This document shows positions 1 through 7,916 of a DNA stretch of 64,000 nucleotides, piece after piece (position 1 is the first letter of the stretch; each line of letters opens with the position of its first letter). The position numbers were made by a program, and so were the translations under genes. Below the pieces are notes generated by a model. The model ran no database searches, had not been told where the DNA came from, and worked only from the letters and a program-made list of their open reading frames with translations. Source of the DNA: Bacillota bacterium (lineage in GTDB: Bacteria; Bacillota; Clostridia; Christensenellales; SZUA-584). The stretch spans positions 1-64,000 of the forward strand of contig JAEZHF010000089.1 in assembly GCA_023416745.1 (NCBI GenBank). The letters run 5' to 3'.

Positions 1-523
1 GCACGCTTGCGTCCACCGCTTCGATGTGGTCCACCAGCACCATCGTATGCGGCACGCCCATCAGCATCGACGACACTTTAACCGTTCTTCCCGCCGCCTC
101 AATCTCTTCCTCCGCATCGCCTTCGCCCTGCATCGGTATATTCTCGCGGTCGAACTTGGGTTTGCCCATGTCCACGCACACGTCCACAACCCTGCCGCTT
201 TCCACGACGAGCTTCGGCCTGATGATGCCCGCCAGCGTTTCCACCGTCATGTCTTCCTTGTTCACGATGCCGCGTTCATACACGTACTTGGCAAAACACC
301 GAATCCCGTTGCCGCACATCTCCGCTTCGCTGCCGTCCGCGTTGACAATCCGCATCCTTACATCCGCCTCTGTCGAAGGCAGCACGATCATGATCCCGTC
401 GCCGCCCACGCTCAGCCGTCTTTGGCACACCTTCTTCGCGATTGCGTTCCAGTCTCTATTCGTCCCGTCGTCCTCGAACACCAGAAAGTCGTTGCCCAGA
501 CCGTGCATTTTCGTGAACTCCAT
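1..523 (-). CDS. dapF: Diaminopimelate epimerase, 3' end cut by window edge
   Basis: DapF interconverts LL- and meso-diaminopimelate in the lysine and peptidoglycan pathway in the cytoplasm. The visible N-terminal 174 residues start with MEFTKMHGLGNDF, the family opening that positions the substrate. Around residues 70-77 they contain the MCGNGIRC block, whose cysteine is one of the two catalytic bases. The second cysteine lies beyond the window. The ATG at 523 follows GGAGGG at a good distance. The gene reads leftward out of the window, and its promoter side faces a palindromic repeat. The family call is secure; completeness cannot be judged. Confidence 0.95.
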   Translation of the reverse strand, partial: MEFTKMHGLGNDFLVFEDDGTNRDWNAIAKKVCQRRLSVGGDGIMIVLPSTEADVRMRIVNADGSEAEMCGNGIRCFAKYVYERGIVNKEDMTVETLAGIIRPKLVVESGRVVDVCVDMGKPKFDRENIPMQGEGDAEEEIEAAGRTVKVSSMLMGVPHTMVLVDHIEAVDASV

Positions 524-609
524 ATCTTCCCTCCGCGATCTTTGTACCGCCATTATACTCTTGTGCTCTTTTTCCCGCAACCTCGCGGTAACGAAAACGA
601 TAAAGGAAC

Positions 610-697
610 AAGACCTTGAGGGCGCTGCCCTCAAACTCCCGCTCAAGGGGCTCGCCCCTTGAGAAACCCATCAGGAAAATGCCTGTCGGCATTTTCC
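610..697 (+). repeat. Three-hairpin dispersed repeat, copy 1
   Basis: Three perfect inverted repeats follow one another. They are TTGAGGGC-gct-GCCCTCAA (616-634), CTCAAGGGG-ctcg-CCCCTTGAG (642-663) and GGAAAATGCC-tgtc-GGCATTTTCC (674-697). The unit begins with AAGACC at 610. The same order of a GCT-loop stem, a second stem and a GGAAATGC stem recurs at 1300-1385 in opposite orientation and at 52390-52510. Stem sequences differ between copies while pairing is kept. It could also act as a transcription barrier, but no U-tract follows the stems. Confidence 0.75.
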
Positions 698-747
698 GTA
701 TATAATTGTCTCCTCAAGATTTGGGTGCTGAAAGCATATACGCTCAA

Positions 748-1218
748 TTACTGCGTCAACTTAGCATTTTCCCTTTTATCCTCAATGACCCTATTCATGC
801 TTTCAAAACCCGCAAAACCATAACCAATTCTTATTCTTTTATCCTTGCTATACACAATCCAATTATACCTGTTCGATTCTCGTTTAGCTTCTTTCCAGAG
901 AATATGTGTTTTATAACCAAACAAATTTCGATAAACTATTTCTTTATCATTCATACACACTTTCGCGAAAAAATAAGAGAGGAGAAAGAGTAACCCTGGC
1001 GTTCCAAGCAATAGAACTGATATAATAACGCCTACTATATTTTCAAGAAAAAATGAAATAGTAGCAAGTATAATAAGAAGCGTTCCAATAATGCCAATAT
1101 ATCTTTTCCGTCTATAAACAATAGTATCTTTGTCTACCCTAACACCATGCTTTTTAGCAGCAAGCAATAATTCCATATTAAACGAATCTGAATCTCTTCT
1201 ATTCATTGTCAAACCCAT
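748..1218 (-). CDS. Hypothetical AT-rich membrane protein
   Basis: I do not recognise the family. The 156-residue product has a polar N terminus of about 40 residues and two adjacent hydrophobic segments at about 41-62 and 64-86. A basic, tyrosine-rich C-terminal part follows with KEAKRESNRYNWIVYSKDKRIRIGYG. This layout resembles small membrane proteins with a PH-like cytoplasmic domain, but that is only a guess. Neither the ATG at 1218 nor the next one four codons in has a clear Shine-Dalgarno sequence. Base composition is far more AT-rich than the flanking dapF and alcohol dehydrogenase genes. The gene lies between two inverted copies of the three-hairpin repeat, which suggests acquisition. 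Confidence 0.6.
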   Translation of the reverse strand: MGLTMNRRDSDSFNMELLLAAKKHGVRVDKDTIVYRRKRYIGIIGTLLIILATISFFLENIVGVIISVLLLGTPGLLFLLSYFFAKVCMNDKEIVYRNLFGYKTHILWKEAKRESNRYNWIVYSKDKRIRIGYGFAGFESMNRVIEDKRENAKLTQ

Positions 1219-1299
1219 ATATTTTTAAAATGCAACACAGATAACTTCAGCTCATGACATTTATGATCTTGCTCACAATTGAATCACTAAAGACTAATT

Positions 1300-1385
1300 G
1301 GGAAATGCGATAGCATTTCCCGGACGGGTTCCCCAAGGGATTAATCCCTTGGGCGGTGGTGTGGAGGCAGCGCCTCCACGGTCTT
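1300..1385 (-). repeat. Three-hairpin dispersed repeat, copy 2, inverted
   Basis: Read on the minus strand this copy runs AAGACC, GTGGAGGC-gct-GCCTCCAC (1361-1379), a 22-bp perfect palindrome (1332-1353), then GGGAAATGC-tatc-GCATTTCCC (1300-1321). Order and boundary match copy 1 at 610-697 in reverse orientation. The stem sequences have diverged in a compensated way. Confidence 0.75.
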
Positions 1386-1398
1386 ATAGCCTAAAAAA

Positions 1399-2571
1399 TC
1401 ATAACGTCACCGGCTTCCCATAGAAAGCACATTCTAAAATCCGTTCCAAATCGTCCACAGAAGTCGAGCGCGGGTTGAACAGCGTGCACGGGTCAAGGAA
1501 CGCCTGCTCGGCAATGGCGCGCTTCTCCATGTTGAACAGAAACTCGCGCACACCCGCCGCCTCAAACGTCAGCGGCACGTCCAGCGACCGCGTCAGGCTC
1601 TGTATGCCCTCGATCAGCGAATTGACCAGAATCTTCTCGGTCAGCCCCGGCAGCCCCAGACGCCGCGCAATGTTGGCGTAGTGGCGCGATGCCATGTAAT
1701 CCTTCTCGTTGTAGCGGATGATGTACGGCATCAGTATCGCATTGCACAGCCCGTGCGGCAGATTGAACGGCCCGCCCGTCTTGTGCGCCAGCGAATGCGT
1801 GATGCCCAGCTGCGCATTGGTGAACGCCATGCCCGCGATGCACTGTGCAATATGCATCTCGCCGCGCGCGTCGATGTCGCCGTCGAAAGACTCCTTGAGG
1901 TATCCGTATATCATCGCGATGGAATGAATCGCCAGCGGGTTGGTGAAGCTGGATCGGCTTTTCGCCACATACGCCTCCACCGCGTGCGTCAGCGCGTCAA
2001 GGCCCGTGTGCGCCACCAGCACGGGCGGCATCGTCGCGGTAATCTCACTGTCAAGGATAGCGATGTCGGGCGTTAAGTCATGGTCGGCGATGGGGTATTT
2101 CACTTTGGTTCTGGTGTCGGTGATCACCGCAAACGAGGTCACCTCGCTGGCCGTGCCGCTGGTGGACGGTATCGCCACGAAAATCGCCTTGCTGCGCAGC
2201 CGCGGAACCGAGTCCGGCTCCTTGATGTCCTCAAACGTCAGCTGCGGGTGCTCGTAGAACACGTACATCGCCTTGGCCGCGTCAATCGCGCTGCCGCCGC
2301 CGATCGCCACAATGATATCGGGGTTAAACTCCAGCATGCGTTCCTTGCCGCGCATCACCGTCTCCACCGAAGGGTCAGGCTCCACATCGATGAACGACGC
2401 GATCTCCATGCCGCACTCCCTCAAAATGTCCGCCAGCTTGTCCAGCAGCCCCAGCTTGGGAATCACGCCGCCCGTCACGATGAACGCGCGCTTGTAGCCT
2501 TTGAGCTGTTTGAGTTCTCTCATGCTGCCCTTGCCGAAAAATATGTCCCGCGGAATGGTAAACCTGGCCAT
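1399..2571 (-). CDS. Iron-containing alcohol dehydrogenase
   Basis: Group III NAD(P)-dependent dehydrogenase that reduces aldehydes or ketones to alcohols, typically a fermentation step in the cytoplasm. The 390-residue length fits the family. The nucleotide-binding GGGSAIDAAK lies at 91-100. The predicted Fe2+ ligands are Asp192, His196, His259 and His273, whose spacing matches FucO. The ATG at 2571 follows AAGGAG at good distance. It stands alone between a hairpin repeat and a divergent acetyltransferase. Substrate (ethanol, butanol, propanediol or other) cannot be assigned from sequence alone. Confidence 0.92.
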   Translation of the reverse strand: MARFTIPRDIFFGKGSMRELKQLKGYKRAFIVTGGVIPKLGLLDKLADILRECGMEIASFIDVEPDPSVETVMRGKERMLEFNPDIIVAIGGGSAIDAAKAMYVFYEHPQLTFEDIKEPDSVPRLRSKAIFVAIPSTSGTASEVTSFAVITDTRTKVKYPIADHDLTPDIAILDSEITATMPPVLVAHTGLDALTHAVEAYVAKSRSSFTNPLAIHSIAMIYGYLKESFDGDIDARGEMHIAQCIAGMAFTNAQLGITHSLAHKTGGPFNLPHGLCNAILMPYIIRYNEKDYMASRHYANIARRLGLPGLTEKILVNSLIEGIQSLTRSLDVPLTFEAAGVREFLFNMEKRAIAEQAFLDPCTLFNPRSTSVDDLERILECAFYGKPVTL

Positions 2572-2778
2572 TTATAAACTCCTTATTAATACAGCGCCTC
2601 CTCAGACAGACGCTGATATTATTTTCACAATCATATGTTCCTTCACTTTATCACACACCCAGGGGCTTTACAACTGGTTCTTCTTTCACCGTCTGTGAAA
2701 AAGTTTGCGCGTCTGTTCCTCCTGCCGCAAATATGTTAGAATAATACAAGACTATATCAGCGAGGTTCCATACTAACC

Positions 2779-3300
2779 ATGAACATCAGCTTATGCTGCA
2801 TCGGCGAAGAAGATCTGCCCATCATCGCGAAGCTGGCCAACAACTTTGCCATCGCCGCGATGACAAACAACCTGCCGCACCCGTATACGCAAGCCCACGC
2901 GCAGCAGTGGTTCGACTACGTGGAAAGTCACGATTGCGAACACGTATTCAAGATTTGCGCCGGCAATAAGCTGATCGGCGTCATCGGCTTGGTGCTCGAA
3001 GAGGACCATAACCGTGCAGAGCTGGGCTACTGGCTGGGGGAGCCGTACTGGAACAAGGGCTATGCCACGCAAGCCGTATCCATGGCCGTCGCATATGCGT
3101 TCGGCGTGCTGGGCGTGCGCCGCGTGTTCTCCCGCTGCTATGCCGTCAATGCCTCGTCCCGGCGTGTTTTGGATAAAAATGGCTTTCTGCAGGAAGGCTG
3201 CCTGCTGCAGCACCACGAATGCATGGGTGTCGTGCATGATGTGCTCTATTACGGCCTGCTCAAAGAGCAGTACGATACGTCTGATAAACGTCAGGACTAG
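2779..3300 (+). CDS. GNAT-family N-acetyltransferase, RimJ/RimL-like
   Basis: A 173-residue acetyl-CoA-dependent acetyltransferase. The central stretch EVDHNRAELGYWLGEPYWNKGYATQA-like region (residues about 75-95, read as short motifs ELGYWLGE and WNKGYATQA) is the signature of the RimJ/RimL branch. The C-terminal NASSRRVLDKNGF completes the acetyl-CoA fold. Substrate could be a ribosomal protein N terminus, an amino acid or a small amine, and sequence does not decide it. No strong ribosome-binding site precedes the ATG. It ends 34 nt before the nucleoside phosphorylase gene and is probably cotranscribed with it. Confidence 0.88.
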   Translation: MNISLCCIGEEDLPIIAKLANNFAIAAMTNNLPHPYTQAHAQQWFDYVESHDCEHVFKICAGNKLIGVIGLVLEEDHNRAELGYWLGEPYWNKGYATQAVSMAVAYAFGVLGVRRVFSRCYAVNASSRRVLDKNGFLQEGCLLQHHECMGVVHDVLYYGLLKEQYDTSDKRQD

Positions 3301-3334
3301 TGGGATAATAGATATTTAAAAGGATGGGATCACC

Positions 3335-4639
3335 ATGAACATGTATCATATCATTGCGAAGAAACGGGACGGCGGCAAGCTCTCCGCCGAAGAGATCGGC
3401 TTCTTCATCCGCGGCTATGTCGCGGGCTCGGTGCCGGACTATCAGGCGTCCGCGCTGCTGATGGCGATGTTCATCCGCGGTTTGGACGACGAGGAAACGG
3501 CGCAGCTCACACAGGCGATGACGGACTCAGGCGACAAGGCCGACCTGTCATCCTTGGGAACGGTGGCCGACAAGCACTCTACCGGCGGCGTCGCAGACAC
3601 CACCACCCTGATCGTCGTACCGCTGGTCTGCGCGTGCGGGCTCAAGGTCGCCAAGATGTCGGGCCGCGGCCTGGGGCACACCGGCGGCACACTGGATAAG
3701 CTGGAATCCATCCCCGGCGTCACCGTCGCGCTCTCTATGGAGCGCTTTATGGAGCAGGTGCGCGGCATCGGCGGCGCGGTGATGGGGCAGACGATGAGCC
3801 TGTGTCCGGCGGACAAGATGCTGTACGCATTGCGCGACGTTACCGCCACCGTGGAAAGCATCCCGCTGATCGCCAGCAGCATCATGAGCAAAAAGCTGGC
3901 CTCGGATGCGGACGTGATCGTGCTGGATGTCAAAACGGGCAGCGGCGCGTTCATGACGGATCCGGACGACGCGCGTGCGCTCGCCAAGGCGATGGTATCC
4001 ATTGGCCAGAGCGCAGGCCGCAAAATCTCTGCCATCATCAGCGATATGAGCCAGCCGCTCGGGTGCGCAGTGGGCAATTCGCTGGAGGTCATCGAAGCCA
4101 TCGACGTGCTCTCGGGCCGTTCGGACGGAGATCTGCTTAGCGTCTCGATGGCGCTGGCCAAAAAGCTGCTGTGTCTGGGAGATATCGCGCCAAATGAAGC
4201 GGCGGCGCAATCCATGCTGGAAGACGCGCTGCGCAACGGCCGCGCTCTCACCAAGCTGGGCGAGATCATCGCGGCGCAGGGCGGCGACGCTCGTGTGGTA
4301 CGCGACACGTCTCTGATGCCGCGCGCCCGCATCATCCACATGCTAACAGCCCATACGAACGGCGTGATCAGCAGCATGGACTGCCGTGCCGTGGGTGAAG
4401 CGGCGGGAGCGCTTGGCGCCGGGCGCGTCACGAAAGACGACGTGATTGACCCCGCCGTGGGATTCATCGTCAAAAAGCGCATCGGCGACAATGTGGCCAA
4501 AGGCGACACGCTTTTCGAGATACACGCCGGCAGCGAGGATAAGCTGGAGGAAGTCATTCGCACCCTGCCGCGCTGTATTTCCATATCGCACAGCGCTCAA
4601 AAACCGGTTTTGATACTGAGCGGCGGATCATGTGTATAA
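3335..4639 (+). CDS. pdp: Pyrimidine-nucleoside phosphorylase
   Basis: Catalyses reversible phosphorolysis of uridine and thymidine to the base plus (deoxy)ribose-1-phosphate in the nucleoside salvage pathway. The 434-residue length and the phosphate-binding KHSTGG at 80-85 followed by MSGRGLGHTGGTLDKLE are diagnostic of the thymidine/pyrimidine nucleoside phosphorylase family. The N-terminal helical domain (MYHIIAKKRDG) is typical of the Firmicute enzyme. A second ATG two codons downstream is an equally possible start. The stop codon overlaps a DnaA-box-like sequence. The related anthranilate phosphoribosyltransferases lack this C-terminal domain, so the call is secure. Confidence 0.93.
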   Translation: MNMYHIIAKKRDGGKLSAEEIGFFIRGYVAGSVPDYQASALLMAMFIRGLDDEETAQLTQAMTDSGDKADLSSLGTVADKHSTGGVADTTTLIVVPLVCACGLKVAKMSGRGLGHTGGTLDKLESIPGVTVALSMERFMEQVRGIGGAVMGQTMSLCPADKMLYALRDVTATVESIPLIASSIMSKKLASDADVIVLDVKTGSGAFMTDPDDARALAKAMVSIGQSAGRKISAIISDMSQPLGCAVGNSLEVIEAIDVLSGRSDGDLLSVSMALAKKLLCLGDIAPNEAAAQSMLEDALRNGRALTKLGEIIAAQGGDARVVRDTSLMPRARIIHMLTAHTNGVISSMDCRAVGEAAGALGAGRVTKDDVIDPAVGFIVKKRIGDNVAKGDTLFEIHAGSEDKLEEVIRTLPRCISISHSAQKPVLILSGGSCV

Positions 4640-4659
4640 CTTGTGGACAGTGTGCATAA
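4631..4659. promoter_or_regulatory. DnaA-box cluster upstream of the origin
   Basis: Two exact matches to the complement of TTATNCACA (TGTGTATAA at 4631-4639 and TGTGCATAA at 4651-4659) flank a weaker TGTGGACAG at 4643-4651. The boxes share one orientation and sit about one helical turn apart. An AT-rich tract follows at about 4737-4797. The rest of the 250-nt gap to the next gene holds a promoter at 4832-4860. A DnaA-binding part of a bipartite origin is the likely reading. Confidence 0.55.
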
Positions 4660-4831
4660 CCATTGTTATAAACCGCGATTATTCGGGGCAAACGATGCGG
4701 GATTGATGTTTATATCACCTTTTCTTCACGAGATATCGTCGAAATAAGACGGTTGTTAATAAAAACGTAAAAAAATCGTAATAATATCAATAATTCTGTC
4801 CATTTTCGCTTCTGCAGCGCCCATACGCAAA

Positions 4832-4860
4832 TTGTGCTCCTCTGCGCCCGTCATTATAAT
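4832..4860 (+). promoter_or_regulatory. SigA-type promoter for the NlpC/P60-like gene
   Basis: TTGTGC (4832-4837), a 17-nt spacer and a perfect TATAAT (4855-4860) lie 29 nt before the ATG at 4890. Confidence 0.5.
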
Positions 4861-4889
4861 GGAATCATATACGACATAATGGGGCGCAA

Positions 4890-6086
4890 ATGGTAAAAAA
4901 ACTGGCGGTGTTGTTGCTGGTATCGGTGCTGATGCTGAATCTCTTTCCCGGCGCGGCACAGGCTTCAGGCGACAGCGGTACACTCAAAATCGGCGATCAG
5001 GACGAATATGTCACGCAGCTGCAGGAACGGCTCTGCGACCTCGGATATCTTTCCGGCAAGCCCACGGGTTATTTCGGCACCGTTACACAGCAGGCCGTCA
5101 TCGAATACCAAGAAGACCACGATTTAAAGGCGGACGGCAAAGCCGGCCAGCAAACCCTTCTTTCCATCATGGGGAGCCATTTTTCATTGCCGTCCGACCG
5201 GCCCGGAAGCAGCGTCACAGTTGCCGATGCCTGCTGCCCTGGAGACAAGGGCAGCGCTGTGGCTGCGCTTCAGCAGCGCCTTTCTGAACTGGGCTACTAT
5301 GAATACGCCAGCTTCACCGGCTATTATGGCCCGGTCACCAAACGGGCGGTGGAACGCTTTCAGCGCACCAACGGCTTAACTGCTGACGGCATCGCGGGTG
5401 CTGAGACGCTTTCTTTGCTCACATCCGGCGAGGCGCGCTTCTTTTGCCTGTATCCGGGAGACCGCGGCGAGGATATAAAAGCGCTGCAGCGGCGTCTTTA
5501 CGAGCTGGGATATTTCAAGGGGACGATCTCCGGATATTTCGGAATGGTCACACAAAAGGCGCTCCTTGAGTTTCAGGCACAAAGCGGCCTATCATCTGAC
5601 GCACTGGCCGGAAAGAATACGCGCGCCCTGCTCTATTCAAAGCTCGCACCCCGGTGGGACAACATAACCCGGGTGTCCGGCGCGGGTTCATCCGCATCGG
5701 CGGACGCGCCGGTGGATAAAATGCTCAAGTTCGCAAACGCGCTCACGGGCAAGGAATACGTCTATCAGGCGGAAGGTCCGGGCGCCTTTGACGCTTCGGG
5801 GTTTGTCCGCTATGTACTGAGGTATATGGACGTCGCCGCGCCGAGTCAGAGCGCTGCCGGCCTGTCCAAGGTTGACAAATGGATCCGTATTTCGGATGTC
5901 AACGCGCTCTTGCCCGGAGATCTGATTTTTTTTAAGACCGGCAGCAGTGAAAAAGTCAGTCATACCGGCATATACATGGGTGATGATCAGTTCATCCATG
6001 CCAGCTCCAGCGCCGGATGCGTCAGACTCAGCCGCCTGTCCGGTTTTTACGCGTCCCGCTTCTGTGTTGCCCGCCGCGTTTTTTAG
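4890..6086 (+). CDS. Secreted three-repeat peptidoglycan-binding protein with NlpC/P60 domain lacking the catalytic Cys
   Basis: The 398-residue protein has a signal peptide (residues 1-25, hydrophobic 5-20, then AQA). Three PG_binding_1 repeats follow at about 33-95, 115-178 and 187-250, each with an LQ-RL--LGY core. A C-terminal NlpC/P60 domain spans about 275-398. NlpC/P60 enzymes cut gamma-D-Glu-meso-DAP bonds with a Cys-His pair. Here the usual FDCSG is FDASGF (300-305), codon GCT for Ala302, while His358 (SHTGIYMG) and His370 (FIHA) are kept. The domain should bind cell wall without cleaving it, or use another mechanism. It lies 221 nt upstream of dnaA in the same direction, and weak RBS spacing leaves the start slightly open. 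Confidence 0.85.
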   Translation: MVKKLAVLLLVSVLMLNLFPGAAQASGDSGTLKIGDQDEYVTQLQERLCDLGYLSGKPTGYFGTVTQQAVIEYQEDHDLKADGKAGQQTLLSIMGSHFSLPSDRPGSSVTVADACCPGDKGSAVAALQQRLSELGYYEYASFTGYYGPVTKRAVERFQRTNGLTADGIAGAETLSLLTSGEARFFCLYPGDRGEDIKALQRRLYELGYFKGTISGYFGMVTQKALLEFQAQSGLSSDALAGKNTRALLYSKLAPRWDNITRVSGAGSSASADAPVDKMLKFANALTGKEYVYQAEGPGAFDASGFVRYVLRYMDVAAPSQSAAGLSKVDKWIRISDVNALLPGDLIFFKTGSSEKVSHTGIYMGDDQFIHASSSAGCVRLSRLSGFYASRFCVARRVF

Positions 6087-6156
6087 CAAACAGACCTGCT
6101 TCTGGATGTCACATACAGGGTGAACCTGACATTTTTTCTTTTTTTGATCCTTGCGC

Positions 6157-6185
6157 TTGAGCCTCTTTGCGGTTTGTGATAGAAT
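6157..6185 (+). promoter_or_regulatory. dnaA promoter
   Basis: TTGAGC (6157-6162), 17-nt spacer and TAGAAT (6180-6185). It precedes a pair of DnaA boxes at 6211-6231, so DnaA probably controls its own transcription. Confidence 0.55.
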
Positions 6186-6210
6186 ATAGAATACGTAAGA
6201 AACGCTCATA

Positions 6211-6231
6211 TTATCCACATAATGTGGATAA
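6211..6231. promoter_or_regulatory. Inverted pair of perfect DnaA boxes in the dnaA leader
   Basis: TTATCCACA (6211-6219) and its complement TGTGGATAA (6223-6231) are separated by three bases, so the pair forms one palindrome. It is downstream of the predicted dnaA promoter and 85 nt before the start codon. It is likely both an autoregulatory site and part of oriC. Confidence 0.8.
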
Positions 6232-6315
6232 GTCGGTGGATCATGTAGCGGGTTACAGTGGTTTCGTGCGTATTGCGTACGTTATTATCTTTTTTTTTCT
6301 ATAGAGGTGCGTGGA

Positions 6316-7674
6316 GTGGACACATTTTTATCAATCTGGGAAAAATCGTTAGAAATACTTAAGCAGGAGCTGGCCAGTGTCCGCTACGATACGTGGATAA
6401 AAACACTCTCACCAGTCAAAAGAGTCAACTCTGACTTCTATTTTCAAACGCTCAACCCGGTTCACAAGGAACTGGTGGAAAAGAGCTACAGTAACCTGAT
6501 CGTCAACGCCATGACCATCACGGCGGACTTGCTGGACTACAACGAGAATGTCAGCGTGCATTTTATTGACAGCGAAGAAGCAGCAAAATTCCGGCAGCCG
6601 GCGCCCAGTGTCAGCGAAAGCCAGAGCAGCGCGCGTTCCATGCTCAACCCCGCCTATACATTCGATACGTTCGTGGTGGGCAGCTCCAACGAATTCGCGC
6701 ACGCCGCAGCCGTCGCCGTCGCCGAGAACCCCGGCCATACCTACAACCCATTGTTCATATACGGAAAAACCGGCCTTGGTAAAACGCATCTGATGCAAGC
6801 CATCGCCAATTACATCACGGATCAGGATCCGGTAGCCACCGTTATGTTCGTCAAGAGCGAACCCTTTCTGAACGACCTCATCACCGCCATCCGCACCTCC
6901 AAAACGGAGGATTTCCGAAAGCGCTATCGCAAGGCGGACGTGCTGCTCATTGACGATATCCAATTCATCGCGGGCAAGGAGAGCACACAGGAGGAATTTT
7001 TCCACACCTTCAACGACCTTTATGAGAACAACAAGCAGATCATACTGTCGTCGGACAAGCCTCCCAAGGAGATTTCCAAGCTGGAAGAGCGCCTTCAGTC
7101 GCGTTTCGAAGGCGGGCTGATTGCCGACATTCAGCCGCCCAACTACGAAACCAAGCTCGCCATACTCATGAAGAAGGCCAAGGACATCACTGCCAAGAAC
7201 GGCCTCAAATGCGACATCAGCCACGAAATACTGGATCTCATCGCCACCAAGGTGTCTTCCAATATCCGCTCTTTGGAGGGCGCTTTGAAGAAAATTATTG
7301 CGTACACAGCGCTCAACGGCCGCTCTCCCAACGTGATGGAGGCCGAGATCGCCATACGCGACTTTTTAACATCCACCACCACACGGCGCATCACACCCAA
7401 GCAGATACTGCAGACCATCTGTGAATACTACGAGTTATCCGAGGAAGAGATTTCAAGCAGCAAGAAAAACCAGAGTGTGGCCTATCCGCGGCAGGTCGCG
7501 ATGTATCTGACCCGGCGGCTGATGGATATGTCGTACAAAGCCATAGCCGAGTTTTACGGCAAGAGCGACCATACGACAGTCAAGCACGCATACGAAAAGA
7601 TCGAGAAGGAGATTGCATCCAACTTTGAGACAAAAATACTTGTGGATGATTTCATTGCAAAGCTGAAGGATTAA
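6316..7674 (+). CDS. dnaA: Chromosomal replication initiator DnaA
   Basis: DnaA binds DnaA boxes at oriC, melts the origin with ATP and loads the helicase. The 452-residue protein shows domain I (WEKSLEILKQELA), a variable linker, an AAA+ domain with Walker A GKTGLGKT (about 150-157) and Walker B LLIDDIQF (about 210-217), and the C-terminal DNA-binding signature SDHTTVKHAYEKIE. I chose GTG at 6316 because GAGGTG lies six bases before it. The in-frame GTG at 6307 would add three residues without a ribosome-binding site. Its leader carries a promoter and two perfect DnaA boxes, so autoregulation is likely. dnaN follows. Confidence 0.97.
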   Translation: MDTFLSIWEKSLEILKQELASVRYDTWIKTLSPVKRVNSDFYFQTLNPVHKELVEKSYSNLIVNAMTITADLLDYNENVSVHFIDSEEAAKFRQPAPSVSESQSSARSMLNPAYTFDTFVVGSSNEFAHAAAVAVAENPGHTYNPLFIYGKTGLGKTHLMQAIANYITDQDPVATVMFVKSEPFLNDLITAIRTSKTEDFRKRYRKADVLLIDDIQFIAGKESTQEEFFHTFNDLYENNKQIILSSDKPPKEISKLEERLQSRFEGGLIADIQPPNYETKLAILMKKAKDITAKNGLKCDISHEILDLIATKVSSNIRSLEGALKKIIAYTALNGRSPNVMEAEIAIRDFLTSTTTRRITPKQILQTICEYYELSEEEISSSKKNQSVAYPRQVAMYLTRRLMDMSYKAIAEFYGKSDHTTVKHAYEKIEKEIASNFETKILVDDFIAKLKD

Positions 7675-7916
7675 GTGGATAAGCTGTTGATACTTTTTTC
7701 GCTGTTTTGTGACAGCCTACAGCTTGTCCCACCTGTACCAACAGCATCTTCGCATGCGGCCCTCCGTTGAGGCAAAGCTTGTCCCAGACAATAATCGCTT
7801 AATAGCCGCAAAAAATGACGTTTTCCACATTATCAACATGTACTACTGCGACTGATACTATCTAATTAACTGGAATTACCGCCTCTTAAGGCGCAACATA
7901 TCTAAGGAGCGAAGAA
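7675..7916. other. oriC: Probable oriC unwinding region between dnaA and dnaN
   Basis: This 242-nt gap holds DnaA-box-like sites with one mismatch to consensus: AGTGGATAA (7674-7682), then tandem, directly abutting TTTTCCACA (7821-7829) and TTATCAACA (7830-7838). Immediately after comes a triplet-like run (TACTACTGCGACTGATAC, 7841-7858) and the AT-rich TATCTAATTAA. Abutting boxes followed by a triplet run is the layout of the Bacillus basal unwinding element, where DnaA engages the DnaA-trio strand. A dnaN ribosome-binding site (AAGGAG) closes the gap. No gene is visible here. Confidence 0.6.

Noticed and set aside
706..993. Plus-strand frame opposite the AT-rich membrane gene
   Set aside because: Low-complexity antisense frame; the minus-strand gene has coherent membrane segments.
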